From positions 38,176,392 through 38,240,391 of the forward strand of contig JACDQD010000001.1 in the NCBI GenBank assembly GCA_019843655.1: 64,000 bases of DNA. The letters are read 5' to 3'. The position numbers and the translations under genes are program-made. Of the stretch, positions 32,875-45,135 are shown piece by piece; the first letter of the stretch is position 1, and each line of letters begins with the position of its first letter. The notes beneath the pieces were generated by a model. The model was given only the letters and a program-made list of their open reading frames with translations, had not been told where the DNA came from and searched no databases. The DNA comes from Lethocerus indicus. Its lineage: Eukaryota; Arthropoda; Insecta; Hemiptera; Belostomatidae.

Positions 32875-34580
32875 AGGATATAGGAATAGTGAGAAAAGGG
32901 TGAATTAAACTTTATTATTGGTAAAATACTTTTCTAATTTCGATTGTTTCGTCTGCCGCTTCGGGCTGAAGGCGCTGTCGTTAATCTCCGCTTCTAAAGT
33001 TTTCAAAAAATCTCCAAAATCGATCACATGGGGCCGAGCGAATGGGCCCACTCGTGAATACTTACTTAGTTAGAAAATACCCCTATTTTGTTGTAAACTT
33101 TTATTTGTCAAAACTCAAAGCACTGGCTCAAACAGCATGAAAATGTAAAGGCCAAACTTACTAAGTACTTTGTTTTAAGACCCCCATTTTTTTTAAACAT
33201 CGATTTTTCGAAACATAAGGAGTCAGTTTTCGAGATCTATTCTGAGGATAGCATGCACGCACATAACCTTATAATTTTATTATATCGAGAACATGAGTTG
33301 CCTAGAGTGGTTAGAACTTAACCTAACCTAACTTATGCTAACATAGAGTGTTGTCTAAATAGGCAAATAGCATTTCATTACACATGAGCAAACGCCTGCG
33401 ACGACGTATACTATGGACAGTTGCATTATGTTTCATTACGTTTTAATGAAAAGTCCCGCGATTCTCTGTTATGAAACAAAAACTGTATTCAAAATGGCCA
33501 TTTTAATTTCGATCCGCGCGCTCTCCATTCTTACCTATCGCCAATAGGGATTATGAAACAAATTAGAGAAATGCAGCGGGGTTCGGCTGCGTGGTGGGAC
33601 CCAGTTAACAGCTTAATTAATAAGTGGACGGATTTTTCAGACTTTTTCAAGCGTGTGTCTCGAGGAGGAAAGTAAAGGGGGGGGGCCGGTAGGAGTCATT
33701 GCCAGGCCAGGGTTGTATAATTCGTTGTGACGGTGATAACCTAGTTTCAAGTCTTGCCCAACTGTTATTTAACGGTGGAAAGGGAATCTCTTCCATCGAC
33801 GTCTCTGGGATATCCATTCCGATTCAACAGCGTACTTTATTTTTAAAACCATTACAGGGAGTATAGTAAAATTACAATGCGTCCGTCGATACATTTTTCA
33901 ATATCGATAATTCTTATAATTATTATTATTAAGCTATTCTCGTTAAAACATCAAAAAAACCAAATATCGTTTTTTCGCCTTCTCGAGCCCGAAATCGGAT
34001 CATCGGAAGGACAACTATCGGAAAAGAAAATATCGCGAATTGTTTATAATTCGAGACTAGAAAATTTTGCCGATATCGAGTGTAATACTTTTATAAATTT
34101 CTAAATCTACAGGGAATATACTTCTATGTACACGTTTATTCACTCCGTTATAGGGACATTCGAGAAATTACCGCGTATCCTTCGTCCTACCAACCTCGTC
34201 GGGTAATATACATATATATACGTGTGTACGGATGTAAAGTATATACATAAATAGTTTTTAAAATTACTTTTTGAACTTTTATTAGGATACACATATCATA
34301 TAACTGGACTTAAACTTAAGTAACGGACAAAGTGATAGGGGGTCCACTCGCGGGATCCGCTCAAATAAATAATCCGAAAACGGACCGACCGTCTTCGGTT
34401 ATGGCACCGCTGGAGTTTCGTTTCGGGGGGTTCATGGGGGAATCACCGCTGACCCGGTCGCAATCGGGACTCGGGATCGGTAACGGTCCTCTTTCCGGAC
34501 GGCGGCCCCGCCAAGATATACCGTTCTCGTGAACGGGGAAGGAGGGTCGCGGCCGGGTGCTAGTGCGGCGATCCCGGAGT

Positions 34581-37500
34581 TCAGACGGCGACGTGTCGCT
34601 TCATGTGCAGAGATAGATGGTCGGAACGCGAGAACGCCCTCTCGCAGAGCCGGCACCTGAAGGGGCGGTCACCGGTGTGCTTCCTGTAGTGGCGGGTCAG
34701 CTCGTCCGACCTGGCGAACTTCCAGCCGCACCCTTTCCAACCGCATTGGTAGGGCTTCTCGCCCGTGTGCGTCCTAAGGTGGGCCTTGAGGTGCGATGAC
34801 TTTGTGTAGGTCTTGCCGCAGCCCGGGTGGAAGCACGAGTGGTTTGTAGCCTTCTTGCGGACGGCGCTCCGCCTCTCCCTCTTGGGACGGCCGGCTTCCT
34901 CTTTGGGCTCGTCCAGCCCCGGTGAAGAGGGCGGCGTCATCACTTTGAAGTCGAGCGTCTGAGCGGTCTCCGGCCGGAAAGGCTCGACAGGGCCACCTGC
35001 AGTGCCCTCCGGGCTGGCCGGCGGCGACATCTGGACGTAAGGCTGGTAGTCCGGCCTGGGGGAGAATACGAATACTAAATACGAATACTTTATTTTTTAC
35101 GAATATACGAGGGCGATCCCGAAAGTACGTTCTCCGAAGACGACGAAGTGGTGACGTAGACTTTAAGCCTAGCGGGACCACGATAAGTTGACAGGTACTG
35201 TCGAACTCTGAACAAACTGCAGAACCAGAAAAGAGAAACGGTGTGTGAGGGCGTAAACATTCTCCGCGACGACGCTGGTCCACACGTCGCCCGTCAAACC
35301 GTCGCTCTCCTCCAAAACTACGGTTGGAACTTCATTACCCATCCAGCCTATTGTCCGGACATAGCGCCCAGTGACTACCCCCGTCCCTAAGTTGAAAGAA
35401 CATTCGTCCGGAAGGCGATTCTGCTCCCACGAAGAGGTGAAAGATGAGTATCAACGCTACATGCAGGACATGGCGGCGAGCCGGTACGACATGGGCATTA
35501 TAAAATTAACACCGCGTCAACAATAATGCATACACCGCAAATGGCGATCATGTAGAAAAATAAATAATTCTTAGATCTTTACAATTTTGTAAATATTATA
35601 GGAAATAAACGATCGTTTGTATGTCTAAACAAAAATAGGAGACCTTACTTTTGGGATAGCCCTCGTATCTCCGGCCCGCAGGCCTTATTACATTTATGTA
35701 CATAAGTATCGAAACTAAAAGATACTTGTATCGTGTACAATGGTGACTATGGTAATCGGGAAAGTTACATAATAAAAACCCGAGAACTTAAATTACACTC
35801 ACGTGTGTAATGGCCTGGTGGGGAAGACGGTGGTCGGGGCGTCGTACCGGAGGCGCCTTGGGGCCGCCGCGTGCTGGTCGGCCGCATAGTTGATCAGCAT
35901 GTCGAGGTCGACGAATTCCTCGTTGGCGATGTCGTGTCCGTTCGGCGGGCTCTCCTGGTCGGGGGGGCTCCGGCCCTGGTCGCCCCCCATGCTGACCGGT
36001 GCCGCTTGGGGCGCCGCCGGTTGCCCCAGCAGAAAACTCTCGATGTCCTGCCACATCTGAAACACATTTAACCCAACCCTTCGTTATACGGATCGACTTA
36101 AGTGTATTAGGCCACACAGAAACGAAGATATACCCTCCCGCTACGGGAGATCTTCGTCAGTTCCCGATTGGGGTGCCTATAAAAGGATCGAAGACATCGT
36201 GGGAAGAGAGATGGAGAGACTCGGTGCACGGGCGAGTAACCTACCCGAGAGATGGAGAATTCGTGCCCGGCTGACCTCCCTTGGACGTGCCGTCAGACCA
36301 CCGGAGGGGAGCATCAGCTTGTTCTTCCTGGTAACGAGTCACGGTTCGCTTAACCTATCGGACCACTCGGAGTGCGCTTGTGGGGAGGAGGAATGGGATC
36401 GCTGGGAATGCCCGCTATACGATGAAACCAGAAGAGACCTCATGTAGGCGGTGGGCGTCGGAACGCTTTTTGAGTCCGAGGCGTCATTATGGAAGCACTG
36501 GCTGGGTCTTTTCCCTGAGAACTATGGGGGTGTCACCGGTGGGGGTTTTCCCTTCGCGAGGTTCCCTCCACCGTCCCTGCGGCACAGCGGGGCGAGGAGC
36601 CGGGAGGAGGGTCCACGATGAGGAGGAACGATTCGGGTCCGAATGAAAGGTTAATGAACCAATCATCGGGGACAGTGTTGAGAGCAAAACTTTCACACAT
36701 GCCGACCACAAGAAAGAATCAAATAAAAAAAAATAATATACGCATCCTGGATTCCCGATTTGCGTGCGCTAAAATGTTTTAACCGCATTTCTTTGCCGCC
36801 CATTCGTGTCCGATACCGGTACAGTATAGGAAATCTTAAAAGTAAGGAAAATAAAAAGTCGCTTCGGCGTTTAAAATCTGGCCGGATATAAAAATTCGCT
36901 AAATTGGCGAGCCCGCCAACCGTCGCCGCCTATTATAATGGCGAATCTTACATAAAATAATTTACTAATAATCGTATATATTACATTTACGATAAATGTA
37001 CGTACGTAATAATTAATATGTTATGTTGTTTTTAGAATCCGTGTTTGCGCTGTTTTCTCGATCTCAAATACGCCCGCGTCACTATAAGGTCGGAATAGCC
37101 TCACCATAATCAGTATATATAAATATTTCGTTATAAGTGCGCAGAGGGGCAGCTTAATACTTACTATACTATAAGTAGGATTTCCACCTTGAGAAATGGC
37201 TCGTTCCATTTTTACCGAATACCGTTAATTTATTTGATAAATAAATATCGCGCTTTCGATCATGAAAAATAAACAGAGATTTATTGGGCGGCGATGCTTC
37301 CTAGAGATATCTAGGGGACGAATCGGAAAGACTCGTCTGTTTCGATAACGATCAAACTGGCATCCCTTCTCTCATTGTATGGAAATGGTAATTATTTTCA
37401 GTAATTTGAAACGAAGTGGAAATATCCCCCCCACTTGGTATTAACCAAATTATGGAAAAATACCCTCGCGCCAGTGGCTCTCCTGATTCGGGCTGTTACA

Positions 37501-38197
37501 TCAAGCGACGAGATAACTTTTCGTCGTTACTTATCGTCATTACCGGTTTTCGAAAAAGTTCACCATAGATTTCATTCTTATCAAACCGTTACAGTTGTCG
37601 TTCGAATATTATACATATATATACAACAACTTGTAACACAAACGGACTGTGTACTCTTCATTGTTCTACACAGTCCGATGGTGAAAAATCGAATGTTTTA
37701 TTTATGGACATCCTGGTATCCGACATTTCGAACCGCAATTAATGGAATCCAGAGCATCGTCACAACAATGTAAGGCCCTGGGCTGACCGATAAATTTAGG
37801 CTTCTACCTAAAACGATTTCCTCCGTTTATGCCTAAAATATGTTCTTTTAAAATTAGCGTCCATTTCTGTATCCCTCAGTAACAGAAAATTGTTCCTAAT
37901 ATAACGGTTTAGACAAATCAGGAAACGGTAGATATAATTACACAGAAATTAATATAAATTCATAAATTAATAGAAATAGAGAATTAATAGAAGGAAAATA
38001 TTAAAGTTAAGAATAAAACTAAAAATAAAAAATGAGGGAAAGCAAGTGGGTTTCTCCTTCATCATTGTCTACTTGTTGTTCATCAATGTTGCTTGTTATA
38101 ATTTACAGTTATGACAATAAAACTGCTAAAAAAAACGCAGCGCCTGATACACGTTTCATTCATTGGTGCAATTATTTCTCTGAATATAAGAATTATA

Positions 38198-38233
<36 letters not shown>

Positions 38234-38289
38234 CTACATCGGGTACACTTGATTCGGTAAAAAATGATATTAGTTTACTTAAAATTATG

Positions 38290-38353
<64 letters not shown>

Positions 38354-41300
38354 TATTTATTTTAATTATACGTCGCATTTATTAATTCGTCGAACTGAGT
38401 ACTGAAACTCAGTTCAAGCACGTTCTAAATAAATTCTTATTAATAATAACAATAATAGAATGAGGTATTCTTAGGGATTGGGTTAAGGTGAAGGTAATGG
38501 AAGTGGAAGGTTGGGGGCGTAAGTAAATGGGTAACTATAAGGGTCGTACAGGAAGGCAATAAATGGGGGATCGATGCGAAAAGGGGCGTGGTTTTGTCCG
38601 GGCGCAGTGTCTGGATTGGACCATGCGCTTTTCGCTCTCGCATTCGATTGGTCACCCGGGGACCTGCGCCACTCGGGGGTGAAGTTGCGCAACTTGGATC
38701 ATTTACCTTTCCCCACCCCCACAATGTACGCCCGCCAATGGATTAATAACGATTATATATTCCAACAGAAAATAAAGACGAGGAGAACTCCCCCCGCACC
38801 AGAGGTTTCTGCTCCCAAAACTTTGTAAATTTTGATCATAATAAATTAAATTACAACACCCTGGTAGAGGAACGATCCCCTCAACGTTTTCTTCCTCGCG
38901 AACTGCAGGGTTCGATTCCAATAGCAACTATAAATATGCCGGTTGCCATTCTGAGTCTACACAAATTCGACAATTTTTAACGTCGAATTTCATGTACAGA
39001 ACGATCGTATAGATGCTTATATTACTCGCCGGATAACGACACATATTCCCCTTGAAATAGAAATTATTATAAGCACGTTTTTTCTACCCAGGGTTTTCTA
39101 ACCATCCTATAAGAAACCACTGATGTTTTATCCGCGAAAATCGATCGCACGCCGAAAAATTTACTCTAACTAGGATCAAATTTTATAGAGGTCTCGGAAA
39201 GTAGGACGAATTGGAACAATCGATAAAATATATATTAAAAGGATTTCCGTCTTGGACTTGGAAAATATCGTAGTACTAAGCTAAACCCCCACCCCACAAA
39301 CCAAAAACTGAACCAACTCCACATTTTTATGAAAAGGGATCCATTCTTTATGTTTGCAATCGGTGTAAAAATTAGAAAAACCAAAGTTTGAATCTCTAAA
39401 CGGATATGAGTTAGTTAATGAATATGAGTGCCCAAACAGTACTATACAGAAATAGTTCTTGATGCAAGGTCTTGAGCCGGTATATCAAATTTAATTATTG
39501 TAAATATAAAAGCAGTTAAACATTTAAGTAAATAAAGTGTAGTGGAAGTCGAACTATGGTAGTGAAGCGATGGATTGAACGCGGAATTTGGGTTCGATTC
39601 CCGGGGTGGCGGGCCCCTTCGCTCCGTCGCGAATATGAATAAAAAAACAAAAGACCGAAACGCCGAAGTTGGAAACCGGGATATTTAAAAGCTGCGGGGG
39701 ACAAAATAAAAATCGGTGGTGGGAGGGGGGATATTTGAAAAAAGCCGGTAGTGAGACGGAATGCGGAGACCGGGCCGAAGGTTACTGGGAAAAGGCGAGG
39801 TCCGTCTCGAGACCTCGACCACCGTCCACAATTAGTCCTCAACACACAGCCTATCTCCCCCCCCTCCCCAATAAACCCGGTAAAACAGACTTTTCAAGCC
39901 CGAACTTATTCGCCGAGAACATATCTGCGGTCCGGCAGAATCGAATAAATACGATGATAAAGATCGAGCGACGGTATCTGAATAGATAAGTGCCTAAATT
40001 GGTGGATAAAGTCCGCCGACTTTAGAAATGTTTCGCTCGTATGATGCACTAGTGGGTAATGAAGCGTGGAATCGTTTCTAAAAATATTTTGTATTATCGG
40101 GTTTCGTACTAATTAAAATTTACCTACACGTATATCGTTCATCTAACATCATATTTGATCATCCAAAATATCTCTGTTTATTTCCGAAAGTATAAAAGTT
40201 TTTAACCGGAAAACCATCGCGAATTCGACACAAAACTAATTGGACTTCCGCCAGAAGAATGGAAATTTAAAGAGTAAAACATATGGTGTAAGACCGACGA
40301 TAACATTCCAGGATTCCGAGATTAAACGAATACGAAACTGCCGGTATTTTAGTTTATTTTTTTAAAATAACGCTACGTCAAATAGAAGAACAATGGTCGG
40401 CGGAGAGGGCGACGGCCGAGTCGTGAAACGGCGGACCGAGCGAACGAAAGGGAAAGGAAGAGATAAATCGGGTGGGACTGCGCAAAGCGGTTTCTGGATC
40501 AAGAAAGAGGCCACTCTCCTTGTCGCCGAGTCAAAAAAAATTCTCGAGAAATTCCAAACGAGCCATTTTCGACTCGTTTTTTTACGGATAATTGTCCGCG
40601 TATATTTAGACCCTCGCTGGCGGCATATTCCCTTCAACCCTCGCGTTGTAATGTTACCCAGGATAGGAACAGTGTAGTGACACGCGTTACATAACTACGC
40701 CGACCGAACGAGCTCTTGTGAGAAGCCGAAAACGAGCAGTTTTGAGAGTGAACGCGACACTCGAGACCCTTGGCCGGGTTCCGAAAAGACGTATCGCTTA
40801 AGTCACGTTTAAATAAACCGCGGATTCGTAAATATCCGCGCTGTGTTTATGAAGGCAATCTCGAAATTCGACCGAGCCGGTCGTCGGGTCCGCGCATACC
40901 GGTTGGTGAGCGTTTGGGGCTTTCAATCCGCCCGGCCAATTTTCATGTTCGACGCTGATAATCGTTTACGAGAAGGAGTAAATTAACGGTGGACGCGTAA
41001 GATATGCGTCTTGATTTTTCACCGGAACCAGTTTCGGGGTTATGTACGAGTTTCTGCCGGACTGGGACTGCTCCCGGAGGCCAATTTTCCGACCGAAAAT
41101 CTTATTTTTCCAGTAAAATTTATCACCGAAAATATTCCTTCCGCCGATATTTTAAAATTTATTTTGCGAAATTCCGCTCTTTCTTTTCTCTACTCCGGAT
41201 AATATAATCATTTTTTTAACATTTCGATCGAAATTAATCGTCTTTACACCACAATTCGGTACAAAAGAAACCACTTGTAACGTATATGTTAAAAATATTT

Positions 41301-42847
41301 TCGTACCAACCGCTATTTTACGGCCGCTCTAGAGCCAGACCGGTATTTGTGCGCGTTTTATCGGCGATTTCAATTTACACGGGGTTGTAATATCGAGCCG
41401 GGGAACTTACGTAACCCGGTAGGGTTATACAATTCCGGGCGGTTTAAAAATTTTTCGATTAATTCAAACGGGATATACCCCAACACGGAAGTGTGTACTC
41501 TCGTGGTGGAACGCTCGCGTCGTTTTTCACGTTCGGCCGTCCGCCGAGAAGGCGGTCAAGAAAATAATCCACGCCCTAGACTAAAGTGGGCAGGGGAGGT
41601 CGTTTAATATATTACATCTCTCAGTCAGCGTCTGTCCGCGACGAAATCGAGTATGTTTGACAGTTTCCGGAAAAGAGAGACCCAGACTTCTTTGCGGTGG
41701 AAGATGCGGAATCTGTCGTGTTTAAGAAACGTTCAGAAATTGCAAAAACATGAATTTTTTATTTTGTCCGGCGTCGTCGGTTCGGTCCGGCGTATTGTTG
41801 AATCGGTCCCTGGTTTTTTTCACAATATGTTAGTATTTCGAAAAATTCGAAGCGACGAAATCGTGGCCAGCCGATAGGGAGCTGGCTATTAAAATATCAA
41901 AGACAAGCGGCGTCATAAAATAAGCGATCGAAAAGTGTTAGGGACAAGTCGGGGCGTAGTAGTTCTAGTCGGAGTAATCCGATCGGCCCAGATTCATGAA
42001 AGGTACACCGATCGAAAACTGCAGCCCAGGAACGGGTTAGACCACTTTTGGGAGCTTGCGAAATCTACTTTTTCCCTTCTTTCTTCTTTTTTTATTACCC
42101 CCCCCCCACCATCCCTCGTCTCGGATTTTTCCCCGTTTCGAAAGCCGAACGGGCCGCGGCTTAGGACCGAACGGACAAAGAAACTTTAACGCGGGTTGTG
42201 CAATTTTCGGTTGGGGACGGCCTTCGCGATTTGACCGGAGCGATTTCCCCGGAAATACGGCGGGGCACGGCCAGTCGAAACTGGGCTTTCGCCAATCCGA
42301 ACAAAGTAAACCTCGGAAGTTCACGATCGGTATGAGGGGGAAAAGAACGGAACGTTTCTCCATATATTGAATAAATAAAAATTAACGTACTTTTATTTAA
42401 AGTCGCCGATGAAACGAGTGGGGGCGGGGTTCGAGTATTGCCCCAGTGGGGCACACGTAATCCGAACAGCAGTGAAAGTCGACTTGGCACACATTCCGCT
42501 ACGTGCTCCGACAGTTTTATTGTTGCACCGGCCGTTATAAAACCACTCGCGAGAAATTTTACCAGCGGAGGGATGGCGATTACCACCCGGCTGGGGGGAG
42601 GTCCGTTAAGTTTTTTCTTTTGTGGGCTTTCGGGTCTAAATCCCGGTAGGCGTTGAAATATGCCGGACTTCTGAAGGAAAGAAATTATCCGCTCGGCATC
42701 GTGGTGGACTGAGTCGACCTTTCGGTATGTCACAATCGGGGACCATTTTTAAAAAAAATGTTGTCCCCTCCGAAAGTCTTTCCACTCCCTCCTTGACAAA
42801 GTGCGGTTGATTTTCAGCATAACGTTGCATTTTCGTTTTGTATTTTC

Positions 42848-42879
<32 letters not shown>

Positions 42880-43654
42880 GAAATGAAATAACCGTGATGA
42901 CGGCGAAAAAAACTCGTTCTGTAACGGTTGTTTATTGGGACAGAGCTCCGCTAAGTTCCCCCCCCGGTCCGAGAGAGCTTCAAGGACGATGCTTTCCCCC
43001 TCTCGCCCAGAAAGCTTGCTCTTAATCCCGTTTTCCCTGTTATCGACTGTGCAGTAAAAATTCCCCTCTTACCGCGGGACGGCGGGAACTCAATTTCGGA
43101 TTTGAAAAAAAAGGAAAACTCCCGAAAAACCCAGCGCGTTTCCCGTCCCTCCGGAACTTTCGTGGCGATCTCCCGATGAGAAAAAACGAACCAAAAAAAA
43201 ATTGCGAACTGTTACATAATATTCCGAAGATGCGAGTACAAAAGAAAAGAAAACAGACGTAATAAATGAAATGTGTTTTAACGGCTTAAATGGAGACGGA
43301 AGGGATAGAACCCGGATAGAAAAGGGATGTGCTGTGATTGGATCCGAGACTTGGTGCTCTCGAAAATTCCTTAACGCGACCTAAAACCCTGGAACTGTTT
43401 TTTAGTACCAACATTCCGTTTTTCTGTGGAAATCCGCAAAGCGAAGTATCGTACATAAGACTGGGTACTTCATTTTCGAATTGTCCACTTATCGCAGCCG
43501 TCATTCTTACGTCATTGTTACGGACAGAGTATCCGAGAGCCCCCACAAATTGATACCGTCATGTAAGTTTTTTCCCTTGAGTAATTCTAGACAAATCTAC
43601 GTTAATTATTTCGTTACAATGATAGACCTGCATTTCGAAATCGATCCGATTATG

Positions 43655-43715
<61 letters not shown>

Positions 43716-44092
43716 CATATATACACGAGTGGCGTACCGGTGCAAGAATTCCGAGTTAAAATTTTCATCGGGTATCGAGATGAACATCGGGGAAACTATC
43801 GCAACAAGAGAACAACCCTAATACTTTTAAGGGGTACCCAAAAATCATAACAGAATTTAGAAAAAATCCTCGGGGTAATTACGTTTACATTTCCGCGATA
43901 TTACAAAGTCGGACTTAGCCGAAGTTCGGTTCGAATAGAAAAAAATCCGCCCCTTTCAGCCTCCCAGATAGAAAGGTCAATTTTAAAAACGGGGGATGTG
44001 TCGTATATGAGCGAGGTCAGAAATCTTAACTCAGAAGCGGAAGAGAAAAATATAAAACGAGTACTTACATCGCTGAGTATTTCCGAAGTCAT
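34581..44092 (-). CDS. KLF1/2/4-like Krueppel-like transcription factor
   Basis: Three exons (44069-44092, 35803-36056, 34581-35055) sum to 753 bases and 250 residues. Exon 1 encodes only MTSEILSD and ends at a consensus GTAAGT donor. Exon 2 opens in frame with [11 protein letters not shown] after a TTTCAG acceptor. Exon 3 holds an acidic, Pro/Ser-rich middle and three C2H2 fingers at the extreme C-terminus (Cys167/Cys172/His185/His189; Cys197/Cys202/His215/His219; Cys227/Cys230/His243/His247) with the TGEKPY linker. The 81-residue triple finger is the SP/KLF hallmark. [29 protein letters not shown] and [11 protein letters not shown] resemble KLF1/2/4 more than KLF6/7. Known role: a nuclear activator or repressor binding CACCC/GC boxes. 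Coding DNA is much richer in CpG than the surroundings. The exon 1 assignment rests on phase, donor quality and the exact frame total. Confidence 0.93.
35108..35665 (+). mobile_element. Internally deleted mariner copy in KLF intron 2
   Basis: Bounded by TA dinucleotides (35106-35107, 35666-35667), with inverted ends CGAGGGCGATCCCGAAAGTA and, reversed, CGAGGGCTATCCCAAAAGTA, the terminal repeat of many insect mariners. The interior reads as the C-terminal third of a mariner transposase: [38 protein letters not shown], then after a frameshift [19 protein letters not shown] stop at about 35390 and the frame change make it non-functional. Intact mariners are about 1.3 kb, so more than half is missing. 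The insertion is opposite in orientation to KLF. Confidence 0.9.
36100..36450 (+). pseudogene. Degraded non-LTR retrotransposon (LINE) C-terminal fragment
   Basis: Two overlapping frames resemble the end of R1/Jockey-type reverse transcriptase ORFs. First frame: S-W-E-E-R-W-R-D-S with GRVTY, like the W.RRWD...GRWTY..IP segment. Second frame, after a shift: [10 protein letters not shown], then SECACG and [13 protein letters not shown], like the terminal C-x-C...H...C zinc knuckle followed by the CPLYxxxR motif. The expected histidine is missing. There is no upstream transcriptase, no poly(A) tail and no clear target duplication. The assignment is by motif memory only. Confidence 0.55.
37643..37677. 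repeat. Perfect 11-bp inverted repeat (hairpin)
   Basis: CGGACTGTGTA at 37643-37653 and its exact complement at 37667-37677 enclose a 13-base loop. The stem is too short for a microRNA precursor. Confidence 0.6.
38203..38349. repeat. (CA)n and (TA)n microsatellites
   Basis: CA run at 38203-38231 and a TA run of about 29 units at 38292-38349, in KLF intron 1. Confidence 0.95.
39538..39602 (+). repeat. tRNA-like pol III promoter, probable SINE head remnant
   Basis: TGTAGTGGAAGTCG at 39538-39551 resembles a tRNA A box (TGTAGTGGTTAGCG type), and GGGTTCGATTCCC at 39590-39602 is a good B box about 40 bases later. No cloverleaf or acceptor stem can be folded, so it is not a working tRNA. A second, weaker B box is at about 38908-38921 (AGGGTTCGATTCCA). 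Confidence 0.4.
41590..41845. repeat. Diverged repeat shared with 49.5 kb, copy 1
   Basis: Matches 49455-49735 in order: AATCGAGTAT, CTTCTTT, GATGCGGAATC.TGTCG, GAAATTGCAAAAACA, TTTTGTCCGG, TTGTCGGTTCGG/TCGGCTCGGTTCGG, ATTGTTG.ATCGG.CCC. No ORF is shared between the two copies. Confidence 0.6.
43661..43711. repeat. (TA)n microsatellite
   Basis: About 25 TA units, ending ACATACATATAC, in KLF intron 1 some 360 bases from exon 1. Confidence 0.95.
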
Positions 44093-44629
44093 GGCGAATA
44101 TCCGTTAGAGTCACTTTTGTCACTCAGGGGGGGGGAGGCGTTTATGTATAATTTTTTAATGAGACGAGAAAAAAAAAGGGAAAAATATTGGAATTCAGAC
44201 TCGAGCGTTTAGTGGCCCCATCGTCGGGGGTTGAGAGCCCGAAAGGAACTGCGGCCGCCGGCAAAGCGAGCCGAGGTGGTCCCCCCTTAGGTACGCCCCA
44301 CCACCCACCTCTCTGCCCACCGTTCCGAAAACCTTTTTTATTACCTAAATAGGATTACATTATCGGTTACCGATCGTAACGCACTCGGGCGCCCCCCCTC
44401 CTCGTTTTTCGATCCCGGATACGTTCGAAACGCGGTCCCAGGATTGGGAAACGGGAATCGCGGATTTGGTTGCGAGCCGAACCGATGGCTCCCGCGTTTC
44501 GATCGCTTGACGGACTACTGACGCGAAAAAATATTACTGGCGTTGAATTAAATTAAAATTGTACTTTGTACGTTTGGTGACTTCCGACAAAAAGAGGGCG
44601 CAAGTTATCCGCGATCGTGAATTTTATAT

Positions 44630-45135
44630 TAGTAAGCAAATGTTTCCGCGACCAGAATAACAATCACCATCTTCCGGTAGGATCTAGCAATACCGCGGGG
44701 AAGAACCACGATTAGTGAAGGTGACCCCGTGTTATTCCGGGATTTTTCCAGTAAAAAATAACGGGTAAACAGTCTGTCGGTAATATTACCACGAGATTCT
44801 GAGAAATCGAAATTTTTCGCCAAACGATCGTTTCGCTAATCCATCATTAAGGATACAGGTACACAAGGGCAGCATTTATCTAACATATTAGGCCGTCCAT
44901 AAAGATTTTTGTAATAATAAACATCAGACTATAAAAGAGGGAATTGAACCATAATTTGCAACAAAATTCGAGGTACTCGTATATGTCGGTCGGACTGAAA
45001 ATCAATTTCTGATTGAAAATTAGTACTCAGTTGCTTCGTAAGCAAACAAAAATGGGAAAACAATGTATCATTAATATTGCCGCGAAGGAATGCTACATTT
45101 TTTACCAAAAACTCCTTCTGATCTATCATTAGGAC
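44630..45135. repeat. Two diverged direct repeats about 300 bp apart
   Basis: About 44630-44850 and 44933-45135 resemble each other most clearly on the minus strand. Both give short open frames with an RGNI-x-D-x-LF core followed by LL-x-K, and both end ATCATTA. The similarity is moderate and the open frames are short, so coding is doubtful. Confidence 0.35.

Larger units (their letters stand above)
24884..34580. other. Large gene-free region between Sgt and KLF
   Basis: About 9.7 kb without any supported exon. It holds the Sgt promoter side (near 24.9-25.4 kb), a complete long inverted-repeat element (25875-26705), an extremely AT-rich desert (26.7-28.9 kb), a second inverted-repeat pair (29803-30811), microsatellites, a local duplication zone (31.0-32.1 kb), a hAT MITE (32317-32463), a TTAA MITE (32640-32874) and the KLF 3' UTR side (34.1-34.58 kb, minus-strand poly(A) signal candidates at 34278-34283 and 34135-34140). 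Confidence 0.6.
36057..44068 (-). other. KLF intron 1 (8.0 kb)
   Basis: A long intron, GC- and CpG-richer than the rest of the window from about 40.4 kb onward. It contains a LINE tail remnant (36100-36450), an 11-bp hairpin (37643-37677), (CA)n and (TA)n tracts, a tRNA-like promoter (39538-39602) and one copy of a repeat shared with 49.5 kb (41590-41845). Open frames on both strands at 42.0-42.7 kb are not accepted as genes. Conserved enhancers for KLF are plausible but cannot be shown from one genome. Confidence 0.55.

Noticed and set aside
38440..38828. Overlapping open frames on both strands at 38.5-38.8 kb
   Set aside because: Both strands are open in a short GC-rich block and neither protein has recognisable features. 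CCAAT-like motifs are present but no downstream coding start.
38900..38930. Possible tRNA gene at the second B-box-like motif
   Set aside because: No acceptor stem, anticodon stem or proper A box could be matched around it.
42161..42733. 190-codon open frame on the minus strand in KLF intron 1
   Set aside because: No family motif, overlapping open frames on the other strand of the same CpG-rich, stop-poor segment, and no splice sites or poly(A) signal supporting a transcript. Probably a base-composition effect.
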